Shown here piece after piece: positions 44,460 through 55,400 of a DNA stretch of 64,000 bases (its first letter is position 1; each line of letters opens with the position of its first letter). The DNA lies in assembly GCA_023374025.1 (NCBI GenBank), contig SIJG01000099.1, forward strand, positions 350,906-414,905, given 5' to 3'. The position numbers were made by a program, and so were the translations under genes. The stretch comes from Heterodera schachtii. Taxonomy: Eukaryota > Nematoda > Chromadorea > Rhabditida > Heteroderidae. The notes beneath the pieces are model-generated. The model made no database searches and was not told the origin of the DNA. It was given only the letters and a program-made list of their open reading frames with translations.

Positions 44460-45990
44460 GTATTTTTTGGGGCAAATGCCTAAAATTCCGGGGCACTTAA
44501 TACGTACAGATAAGCACGGAAAAGAATTTTCTATTTGGTTTGGGTTGTCTACGATGATTTTTATGATGCCTTTTGTTTCATATTTCGAGTTTTGGTTTTA
44601 ATGCCTAGGCACCAGGGGTGTGACTTGTCTCAGAAAAGACGAGAGCGAGAGTTTGGCGAGAGGCGAGAGTCCCCAAAAAGACGAGAGCGAGAGTTTGGCG
44701 AGAGGCGAGAGTCCCCAAAAACACGAGAGTTGGCGAGAGGCGAGAGGACGAGAGGCGAGAGTTTTTCAATTTTTTTCTGTAGCCTTATTTTTTAATTTAA
44801 AAAAACTTCAAAATCGTATATTAAATTAGGGTTACGGGCCCGGGTATTTGGGCAAATACCGGGTCAGGGTATTGCCGGGTCCAGAAAAGCCGGGTCAGGG
44901 CCCTAGCTTTAAAACCGAGTCCAGGTCCTGAAAAATCCAAAAAAATCTTTAAAATTTTTTCATGAAAATAAAATAAATATTTTCATGAAATATATTTATT
45001 TTACAAACAAACTTTATTATTTGTCCATTTTTTGCCATTCAAACCACCTTTTTTGCGGTGGCGTTTTTTAAAACTTCGGGGACAGTTGGGGTCCGGCGGT
45101 GCCGCAAGGCGCCGCCGAAAAAATTTTGAAAATGACTTCGGATTTGTTAACAGATTTTATTCAAAACATGTTGTTTTTTTAATTTTTTTGTTTTTAAATC
45201 GCTTTTTTGTGGCGCTGTTTTTTCAAAAAAAAACTTTTTTGGAACATTGGGGGCGGGTGCGGGGTCCGGCGGTGCCGATAGGCGCCGCCCGAAAAATTTT
45301 GAAATTTTGAGTGAGATTTGTTAACAAAATTTGTCAAAAAATTATCAAAATTTTGGTTAAATTTGCGGTTTTAGGCTGTTTAAAAAAAGAGAAAAAAAAT
45401 AATTTTTAAATTGAAATATTTTTTATTAATTAAAATTTCAATTGAAAAATAATTTAAAGAAATTATAAAAACAATTCTGTACCGTTGGGGAATTGAACCC
45501 AAGAGAAAAATAATGAAAGGCAGAAGGCTTAGCCACCAGACCATATTTGAATTGGAGCTATCCAAAAATAGAGGACATTAAAAAAAGGAAAGAAAGAGAT
45601 TTATGGTTTTTTTCGCGTAAATTTGAATATTTTTCTGACTGCGCAAAAGTTCAATCTTTAGGGGTGTATTTTCAACTCTCGCCTCTCGTCCCAAAAAACG
45701 AGAGGCGAGAGACGAGAGGCGAGAGTACCAAAAATGGCGAGAGTTGGCGAGAGGCGAGAGACGAGAGGCGAGAGTACCAAAAATGGCGAGAGTTGGCGAG
45801 AGGCGAGAGACGAGAGGCGAGAGTTGTCCCACCCCTGCTAGGCACCTATTTTTGTGCCTATTTCGCCATTTTTGGCACCTATTTTTAGGGTTTTCGAAAA
45901 AATCCATTTCAGAGCCCATTATGCTGTAACAGAATTAGAAGCTCTAACAATTAGATTTTGAGCAAAATGAAAGTCGACTTGAACAATCTC
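44460..45990. repeat. Dispersed repeat R2, copy 1 (split)
   Basis: Flanks of the hAT element (44,460-44,612 and 45,838-45,910) read as one repeat with GTGCCTATTTCGCCATTTTT. The same family occurs at 53,590-54,500 and, more diverged and inverted, at about 50,860-51,390. Confidence 0.65.
44613..45837. mobile_element. hAT non-autonomous element, CAGGGGTG ends
   Basis: Perfect 8-bp duplication CTAGGCAC (44,605-44,612 and 45,838-45,845) flanks ends CAGGGGTG / CACCCCTG. Both subterminal regions are tandem arrays of GGCGAGAGGCGAGAG-type repeats. The interior has two GGCGGTGCCG..GGCGCCGCC motifs (45,091-45,118 and 45,262-45,290). No transposase. Confidence 0.93.
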
Positions 45991-45999
45991 AAAAGCTCA

Positions 46000-46620
46000 A
46001 AGAAAAGCATACCAGGAAAGTTTTTTTTGTCCCAGATTGTGAGCCAAAATTACAAAATAACAAAAAAAAATTTTTTTAAAAATCATGAAAACAAAAAAGG
46101 ACGGTAAAAAATAATTTTAAATGACTAACTCTTAAAAGATGATTTTTATATGTGAAGTCAAAGAAATTTTTTGTTGAATTATTTAGATTAATTTGAATTT
46201 TCATTCCTCCGCTGTTTCTTCTCCAAATTGTTTCTTCCAATCTGTAGTTCTCTGTGGATAAACTTTCAATATTTTTGCAATTTCATTGTCATTCTTTTTC
46301 GGGTTTTCTCCTTTTATTTGCCAATAAATTTTTCATTTTCTCCATTTAATAAAAATTAGGTCAAAGTCAAATTAAGATCGACAGCATAAATGCCAAATCA
46401 CTTATTATTTACTTATTTATTCTAGCTTTTCCGGTCTTATTACCCTAGTGAAGTTTTAAGATTTGTTTTAAATTGATTTAAAAGAATTTGTTTTCATTAG
46501 TAGTTTATCGAGTTGGTGCCACAATTTTGTTACCCTCCCAGCAAAAGGAAATGAATTTTTGCCCAGTCCATATTTTGTGTTAAATTTTAAAAGGGAATGT
46601 TAAAGCGTGTTTAAAATAGA
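46000..46620. other. Intergenic, nothing recognised
   Basis: AT-rich unique-looking sequence on both strands with no credible frame or repeat. Confidence 0.5.
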
Positions 46621-46624
46621 AATT

Positions 46625-47085
46625 TGTTTCAGATCTGTTCTCAAATTCAACCCAATTAATATTTCGTGGTATCATCCAATAGCATTATATGTTTTAAGTA
46701 TTTTTAAAATTTTATATGTTTATAATTATATATGCATGACCATGGAAAGAACACAGCATGTTCAATACTTTTTAACTTTTTCCAGAAACAATTAAATTAA
46801 ATTTCCTTTTTAGAATTTTAACTCCTTTGTATAAAATTTCATTGTTTTAAAAAATTTATGGACAAAAATTTCAACTCAAGATTTTTAGGAATTTAATAAC
46901 AGTAACTTTTCTTATACAATTTTTTAAATCGTAATATTCTGATAGAGAACACAAACAGCTATTGAATGATACCAAGAATTATTAATTTGGTTGAATTTTA
47001 GCCAGGTTATGAATTATAAATTTATATTTCTTACCTTTTTAGTTTTCCTACCCCTTGGCGGATTTAAGAAACCCCTAGCACCGTT
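46625..47085. mobile_element. Inverted-repeat element related to the serpin-intron foldback
   Basis: Arms around 46,630-46,690 and 46,955-47,020 are inverted (AATATTTCGTGGTATCATCC mirrored by GAATGATACCAAGAATTATT) and match the arms of 15,390-16,546. The right end TTGGCGGATTTAAGAAACCC corresponds to a single, unexpanded unit of that element's minisatellite. Confidence 0.75.
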
Positions 47086-47235
47086 TCCGCCTATTCTCAA
47101 ATGTTGGCAGTTGCAGGGTATTCAAATCGATTTTGGTATGGAATTGGTGGGAGGGTGCATTTAAAAACACATTTTTGGTGAAATATTTATAACACTTCTA
47201 TTTTTTCAAATATTTTTTTTTGAAGAGACGGATTA

Positions 47236-48412
47236 TAAATTTCCGGAAAATATCCATCATAGGTCCCAGATTCAAAATTGCATAAAAACACTTTTATAGG
47301 TTTTCTTAGTTGCTGAAAACGCCTAAACCGTCAAAAAAACTGCGCGGCAAAGCGTTTAAATCGGTTTTTGAACCGGTTGAAATCACGAAAATTTGCCTCA
47401 AAAATCAGCCAAAAATCAATTTTAAATAAAAATTTTTGAACAAATTTGGTATCATTCGAAAGCTCTTAACGAGCTGAGTCTAAAAATCATTGAATGAAGT
47501 CGAACTGACCCATGTTATAGGCCCTCAAAATCGTTAAAACTATTTTTAAACCAGTAGTCAGAAAATGGTAAAAGAACGTCAAATATAAAAGATTGAATTT
47601 AGCTTATTGCGCTAAAAAACCGCCGCACACTCGACTGCGGCGGCCAGTAGGTGGGGCGAGACTACGGGCTACGGAAGAAGTCCGCGCGTGATCCGCAGGC
47701 GGTTGACTGATTGGCGGGGGCCCTCCGGGCCCTCGCAGTCAACCGCCTGTGGCGCTCGTCAGACGTCTTCCTCCGCCCTCCGTCTCGCCCCACTACTTGC
47801 TCCGTCTTCGCATGCTCCCTTTTGCGAAATTTTGCTTTTAAATTGTTATTTCCCGTTTATTATTTTTCGGTACTGAAATGTCCATTTTCACTGGGACTCA
47901 GTTGTCCCAGTGCTCAGATGGCGTTGGTTCGAGTTTATACCTTGTTTTTTAGACTTATCTCATCAAGAGCTTTCGAATGATATCAAATTTGTGTGATTTT
48001 GACCGTTTTAAAAGGTCAGGTGCCTCCCTTTTCACTCAAATTTTCGAGTTTTAAACCGGTTCAAAAACCGGTTTACCCGTCAGGTATCGGTGGCGGTGAG
48101 TGCTAACGGCGATATTCGAGCGCGAATTTCCGAATTCCGGGCGTCGCCTAGACGCCGAAACTCGATCGCGGATCGGAATCCGGTCGTGGCGGTTGCACCC
48201 AGCATCATTACGGCGGTGATGATTGGCCATGAAAGAACGGCGACCGGTTGAACTCCCAGGGCGCGACTCAGAACGCCCAGGCACCTCGTTTCCGGCATTT
48301 TCTCGCCCACTTTTGCCGCGCAGTTTTTTTGACGGTTTAGGCGTTTTCAGCACCTAAGAAAACCTATAAAAGTGTTTTTATGCAATTTTGAGTCTGGGAC
48401 CTATGATGGATA
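47236..48412. mobile_element. Foldback element carrying the second GC-rich core
   Basis: The outer arms AATATCCATCATAGGTCCCA (left) and its inverse near 48,400 are followed inward by several hundred bases of inverted matching sequence (AACCGGTTCAAAAACCGG region; TCGAAAGCTC mirrored by GAGCTTTCGA). The right arm has an extra GC-rich insert at about 48,080-48,300. The core at 47,602-47,827 matches the one at 4,805-5,031. Confidence 0.8.
47602..47827. repeat. GC-rich structured core, copy 2
   Basis: CCGCCGCA...TGCGGCGG (8 bp), GGGGCGAGAC...GTCTCGCCCC and CAGGCGGTTGACTG...CAGTCAACCGCCTG (14 bp) nest into one cruciform-like structure. In this copy the 8-bp and 14-bp stems are perfect, whereas copy 1 has a mismatch in each. 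Confidence 0.85.
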
Positions 48413-48468
48413 TTTACCAAATTTCCGGGCCGGGGCTTATTCCAATAAAGGCCTAATATAAGGTGGCC

Positions 48469-48528
48469 GAACGTTTCGTCACTGAACCTTTCGTCACTAA
48501 ACTTTTCGTCACTGAACCTTTCGTAACT
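48469..48528 (+). repeat. 15-bp tandem repeat, 4 units
   Basis: Four consecutive units of GAACCTTTCGTCACT with small changes. Too short to suggest a function. Confidence 0.85.
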
Positions 48529-48771
48529 GAAATAAAATAAATAATTTTAAAAGGAAAAATAAAAAAAAATTTTAAATTATATTTAAGTACATAACTGATT
48601 TATTTGAAAAAATATCAGTCTAATATTTAACTTTCTGAATTTGTGGGTTATTGCAGATATTTGGCTACTGTTGAGTATAGGAAGTGTGTTAAATTGAGTG
48701 ACGAGAAATTTTGAGGAATGGCATAATATGTAAAAAGTGCTTCTTGAACCAAATCATGGTTCTAGTCGGTT

Positions 48772-49230
48772 TTACGCGTCCCATGACACTTTACGCGTCA
48801 AAAAAATGTTTTTCGAACCGTCAATCGGAAACTTTATACCTTCCGAATCGTCTAATTGTTCTTGATTGTATACTTTGATTATCGAAATGTGCAAAAGCAA
48901 CCCTAAGCACACTTAATGATGTTAACAGAAAGTAAATTAATGTAAAAAATATATGCAAAAAGCCTAAGCCTAGGCTTAAGCCTAAAGCTTAAGAAGTCTA
49001 AGCAATATGAGTTGTCATGATACCTTAGGTTTAACAAGGAAATTTTAGTTAAAAAAGATTATTGAATACCGGACAAAAAAATAGGTTTCCTCTTAGTTAT
49101 TAGTACGGCTAAAATACCATGGACCAGGGATGGCACGAAATTCCGATTTCCAGGGTAATTTTGGGGCATCGGATGCCATCCGTGCCATGGACACAAAATG
49201 TCATGGGACGCGTAAAACCGACTAAAACCA
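48772..49230. mobile_element. Inverted-repeat MITE
   Basis: TAGTCGGTTTTACGCGTCCC at the left is mirrored by GGGACGCGTAAAACCGACTA at the right. Target duplication was not resolved. A tract of GCCTAA-like words at 48,959-49,005 lies inside. Confidence 0.75.
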
Positions 49231-52200
49231 CAAACCAGTGTAAGCATTTTGTTAAGCGAATGCTTATCCTTGCTGGATTCAAACAACCTGCAGAACAAAA
49301 CCCATTGAAAATTTAATCAAAAAACAAATTTTCGAACGCCCATATCTTTTTTCAATTCATGAATCCGGTTAGCATTTGTTTAGAAAAAGCTTCTCAACAA
49401 GAGCTTTCGATTTATACCAAGATTTTCTAATTTGGTTGTCAAAACCTTTCAGAAGCTCATTTTCGGAATGGTGTGTTATAAGTTTTATATATAAGGTAAT
49501 ACAAATTTAGATGATTTAGATGTAATATTCTGAAACATCGGAAAATTAAAATTACTTATCAATGTTGAACCTTAAATCCCTAATTATATCCACAGAATTT
49601 ATTATTTACATCAACTTTATTTATGTGTTTCTTTTGGGTTTTTTGAACTCAGATATAATACAAAAGTTTTCGAATTAATTTTTCTCCGTTCTTTTTTCGA
49701 ATATTTTTTCCTTTTTGCTTAATTTTTTCTTTTATTTCAAATATTTATCAATTATTAATCTTTTTTCTTCTACTTTTTCTTCTTTTTTTTCTTCACATTT
49801 TTCTCCAAATATTTCTCTTATTAAAAATTTTCATTCTAAAAATCCGGTCCCAATTGATCACTTTCTTTTTCATAACATTTATTAAACAATTTTAATGTCC
49901 TTTTTTTCAGATTTCGGTTATTTTTCAGTTTTATGTTCTTTCATTAAAAGTTTGTTGCAATATTGTCTTAAATTGTGAACAAAAATGGACACATTTGAAG
50001 CACAAACACTCATAATTATACAAGGAATTTACAGAAAAAACGGGGGCAGCCAAAGAGCAGCAAAAGACTTTGGGCATAAACTCTCGCCTCTCGCCAACTC
50101 TCGTGATTTTGGGACTCTCACCAAACTCTCGCTCTCGTCTTTTCTTACTGGGAGGGTCTTGAACCCTCGTTTTCAAAAAATTGGAAATTGTCAAAAATAT
50201 GTTCCAAAATTGAAATTTTCGATTTTCACAATTTTCTTCAAAATTAATAAATTTTAGCCACAGCTTACATTTCAAACAATTGGCTAGTCAATAAAAATTA
50301 ATATTTGCCCAAAAAATTTAAAAATATAATATAAATTTTTTCTCAATTGACAACATTGCTCGAAAACAATTAACAAAATCAGGTAAAAATTTCACATTTT
50401 CACTGTTGATGCCACGGCACCACCGCACCCAAAAGTTTAGTTTTAAAAATTAGCACTAAATTTAGTATTCCTCGCAGACCTTCAGGGAGATAAAAGAATA
50501 GATTCCCCGGTCGCGCCAATTGCACTTATTAATGTTTTAAACTAAATATTTTCAAAATATCACGGTCACGGTTAGCTGAATTCCATAATGACTATTTGAG
50601 TCGAAGAAAAAGGACAGGTTTTACCGTGTTCCAAAGAGTAATTAATGCATAAATATTTTTTCAGAAAGTTCTCTGAAACGCACCAAAATTTATTTACATG
50701 GTAAAAAGGCAATCTGATGCTTATATTCTCAAAAAGGGTGTTGAATAAAAATTTTAAAGGTTTTTAAATATGCCAATAAGTTTAGGCTTAAATTAAAAAA
50801 TCGAACTTTGCTCATTCTACAATTAATAAAATCGCTACGAGTTTTTTAAATGTAAAAAAATAGAAAAAATGCCAAAAGATTTTAGTATCTCCCGAAATAG
50901 GTAGAAAAATAGGCAAATAAAATTTGTTATTAACGATTTTTTAGTGGAAAAGCAAACAAAGAGGGAAAATTTTGGTTCTATTTCTTTGTAAACGAATAAT
51001 TTAAATATTTAAAACATTTTAAATTAAAAGTTTTGTCAATAAGAAAATAAATAAATTTTGTGGGATAAATTTTTGAGAAAATTTTCCAATTCTTAGGGAT
51101 GTATTTTAAAAATTTTTGGTCGTTTTTTTGGGCTATATTTTTTGATTTTATTGCATTTTTGTTAAGATTTTTTTGAAAATCCTTAAAATAGTTAACAAAA
51201 ATGCCGAAATAGGTATAAAAATAGGTACCTAGGTAATAGGTAGAAAAACTCCCAAATAGGTATGAATATGTATTATAAAAGTCATCGTAGAAGCCCCAAA
51301 CCAAGTGGAAATGCTTTTTTCTTGCTTATCTCAGCGTATTTTGTGAAAAAATTTAGGTATTTACCTAAAAAAGGAAGCATATGACCATGACTGTATGCCA
51401 AAGGACATTTATTAACCCAAGTTTGATTCCCATCCACGAGTTTTTTTTGCTCCTTTTTCTTGTATTTTATTGTAAGCGATTGTAATTTTTTTTTTCCAAA
51501 AAATCACATCCAAAACCCTAATCGCACTGAACAATGGTCAATGTATCAACTCGTATATAATTTTTTTTTGTTTACACAAAGAATTTTTCTCAAAAAATAT
51601 AAATGTTTTGTGTTAGAATAAACTAATTTACTAATTCTTTATAATTTTCAAATAATTTTTTTGAACACAATTGATAATTTTTCAAGTCTAACTAACAACA
51701 TGAAGCAAACGAAGAATTATGCATTTAATCCGGGGATTTCGAATTTGACACTACGCACGAATACAAAAGCGAAGATAGCGAGGGACACAGCCAATCAAAA
51801 TGGGAATTGAGACAAAATTATCATAAAATTAAGAAAGAATGTCCTCGTGAAAAAATGAAAATTAAATTTTATTTGAAATATAAAAAATTTTACTGAATCC
51901 TAAAACATAAATTTACGTTTTCGGATAAAATTTTCTTGCGAAAACCGGCAAAGTTTTTCAAATTTTTCATGGCGCTTCTTTTTGTGACACAGGGACCTCT
52001 CGTTAAAAGTTACTGGGTTCGGTCTTGCTCTATAGTTTTTCTAAACCAGAAAAAACTTTCATACCATTTTTAGGTCTATGCGAGAGTCTCGGTTCTCGAT
52101 TCGCGACTTGAGAAATTTCTTGGGTTTTTCGGGTCTCGATCTCCTTTCTCGGGGTGATTTCTCGGTCTCAATTCTCGGATTGAATTTCACGGCGCCTTTT

Positions 52201-52439
52201 GGGTCAAAGAAAAAGGAATAATACCATTGAAAGCTAAAATACATAGCACGTACATAATTTGAACATCCAATTACGAAGCTGGCATTCGTTTTTTGAAGTC
52301 CCATTAAATTTCAAAATGAATACAAACCATCAATTTATCACCCCTCAACCCTACGCTCATTCAACAATTCTCTAGAAAAATAAATCATGTCAACAACTAT
52401 ATATGTTTTGTCCTTCAATCATTGCCATTATTTTAGCTG
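49231..52439. other. Repeat-rich intergenic region, no gene seen
   Basis: Holds a second copy of dispersed repeat R1 (49,840-50,110), subterminal hAT-type CTCTCG repeats (50,080-50,150), a diverged inverted R2 copy (about 50,860-51,390) and a TCTCGG-rich tract (52,075-52,190). No open frame in it looks like a gene. Confidence 0.6.
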
Positions 52440-55400
52440 CTAATTTGTTCGTTCGCTACAGTCAACAGCGATTTCCAAATTCACTTTGTCCTTTTTCTTG
52501 TTATATGATCCATGTGCCGTAAAATGCTGAAAATTGTGCATTTTCTGTTTTTAAAATCAAATTTGCCCGCGCACCTTAATATCCATATCTCTAAAATGTC
52601 TGTCACCCTTTGTGGTCGATTTGTTGTTTAAAATAAACCCAGTGAATTCTTGCTCAAAATTCTTACTAAAGAAACTTTGTGAAAGCATCCGAAAGGTTGA
52701 ATTACATTTCAAAGTCCATTCACCTTAAAAATAAAATAATATTAATTTTAGACTTTTACATCATGTTATCCATTTAAGCATCCATTCGTGCCGGTGAATT
52801 TGCCTACCTTCCGCCACTGGTGCTTTGATTTTGATGAAAAGCCCCAAATATTTAGGTCCATATCTTTCTTCTGTCAAAACTGCCAATATTTGCAGTGGAA
52901 TGCCCCTTATGAACATGTGTTCGCCCAAACGTTCACTTCCGATCGGCCCTCGTGCAAATTCAGAAAATTTGCCAATTTCCAATCGAAGCGTTCCCCCGAG
53001 ATTGTTGAGGTGCGCCTTTTCTCGGCTGAGAAATGCCGGAAATGGCAGCGGTGGCAGCCCTCCGGGCGCCCCGATCAGATCGGGATGGGCATGGAACTGA
53101 TAAATGCTGATCACTTCTTTTTGTGTTAATACGCCGGAAGGAGCTGTTTTTTAAAAAGAGAAGTTTCATGATTATTTCCCAGTGCCAGGTTGTTTCCTAA
53201 AGGCACCAGCATAGAAATTTTTCACTAAAAATTTATCATAACTTTTCCCAAAAGCAACGAACTGTAAATTTGGTCAACATCATTCGTAAGCCTTGTGATT
53301 TGGAGGCTTTAAAAAATCGAGACAAAAAAGGTTTGAAAAAATTTACCCTTGCTATTTTTTGAAAGTTCTGTTACGAATTTTTTAAAAAGTTACCAATATC
53401 TTCCGTAAATATTTCTTTTGAGATAAGCGGCAAACGAATTTTGTTTACTGCAGCGCCAAGCACAGTGCGCCGATTCTCTCCGGAACATTCCGTACCATTT
53501 CGACCGCACTGCGCGTCAGCCCAACGGAGTGCCTATTTGAAAATTTTTCATTTTTTAAAAGTTTCCAAAAATATTAATTATAATTAAGGCTTAGTTTTTT
53601 ACGCAAATGCCTAAAATTTTTGCGCACTTGATACGCACAATTATTAAGCATGAAAAACCCATTTTCTACTTTTGGTCTTTCTATGATGACTATTATAATG
53701 CCTTGTGCCTATTTCGGAGTTTTTGTGCTTAATTCCTACGCGCCTATTTTTGTGCCTATTTCGCAGGGCTCCCATTCGTCCTTGGATGCCAAGGACGTCC
53801 TTGGAATTTGACTCTCTTCCTTGAAATAAAAAAGGTCCTTGGATGCCAAGGACGTCCTTGGAATTTGACTCTCTTCCTTGAAATAAAAAAGGTCCTTGGA
53901 TGCCAAGGACGTCCTTGGAATTTTACTCTCTTCCTTGTAATAAAAAAGGTCCTTGGATGCCAAGGACGTCCTTGGAAATGTGCATTTGGAAAAGTTTTAA
54001 AAAATTCAAAGAAATTTGAGAAAATAATAAAAATTTTAAATGTCCTTGGATTTCATAAATTTTCCCCATTATGTCCTTGCAAATCGGCATACCCGTCCTT
54101 GGAAACGGAGCATGGACGATGGGAGTCCTGCTATTTCGCCATTTTTAGTGTCTACATATTTTAGAATTTTTGTAAAAATTCTTAACAAAAACGCAATAAA
54201 AAGGAAATACACCCTTAAGAAACAACTCAAAAATATATACTCATATGAACTGAAAATTTCTCAAAAATTGATCCTCTAAGACCTATTTTTTTTGCTAAAA
54301 ATTTTTAGTTTAAAAATTGTCCTTGCGAAAAACTTTAAAATATTTAATAATTCATTTACAATTGATATAACCGAAATTAACTTTTTGATTAAGTTTTTAC
54401 TCGTTTTGCTATTTAAAAAATTTTATTTGCTTATTTTTATGCCTATTCGAGGGTTTTTGTGCATATTTAATGCCTATTTCGCGATTTTTTGTGCCAAAAT
54501 AACGAAGCCACAATTGTAATCAAAATGGCTCGGTGTGCTTGTTTTGTGCTTAATTCTCCGGTATTTAATGTCTATTTTTATGATAATTCTCTTGATTCTG
54601 TGAAAAAATATTCTATATCAGGTATTCAATTAATATTATACACAAAATATAGGCGTGTCGACCCCCCCCCCCCCCACTCCTTCGCTCGTATTAAATCTTA
54701 GTTCAGTAAAAAAGAAAAGTCCCAAAAAATTTACGGCATTCCAAAGTGAAATTTCGCCATTAATTTGCAGGGTTTCCCGCCCGAAGATTTGGCACAAGAG
54801 TTGTTGGTCAATTTGCAAAAATTCATTTGTTCTGATCACAGTTTCAAAGTTGGCATCAATGTAATCCAAACAATGATTGATCAATTCCTAAAATATTTGA
54901 AAAAATTGAATTTTTAGCATTTATTTAAAAATGGAAACTTTTGTCTCACTTCCAATTCGAGAAGACGAGCCAATTCAATAGTGTCAAAAATATTTGGTAA
55001 TTGTGAAATGGGAAAGGTTACACAAGCTTCGACCAGCCCATTGAGTTCGTACATTTTGGCTGAATATTATAATTAATTAATTTTGAGATAGTTCCCTGGA
55101 GGAAGATTAATGATCATTTGCGACAATGGATCCTATATGATCGAGCAAATCGGGAAACTGGAGAGGGCATGGTCGGTAGTTCAGCTGGCTGAACACTGGT
55201 CCGCAAAGCCAGAGACGCCGGTTCAAATCCGGCGCGCCCATAGTTTTTTTTTTCACTCAAAGGCTTTCCCAGCGCGTTCTTATACTCAATTTTTTTTATG
55301 TAATTTGCCACCTGCGTTGATCACTTCAGCCCAATTTTGCCCATTCAATCCACTGAAATCAACCGCGTAAATGAATTGCAACAACACATTAAATGCACTA

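Noticed and set aside
45547..45929. Mirrored ORFs in both strands rich in Arg/Glu/Gly
   Set aside because: They translate the GGCGAGAGGCGAGAG tandem repeats at the end of a hAT element.
48959..49005. Nematode telomere-like GCCTAA/TTAGGC words
   Set aside because: Only a few imperfect, mixed-orientation copies inside a MITE; not an interstitial telomere array.
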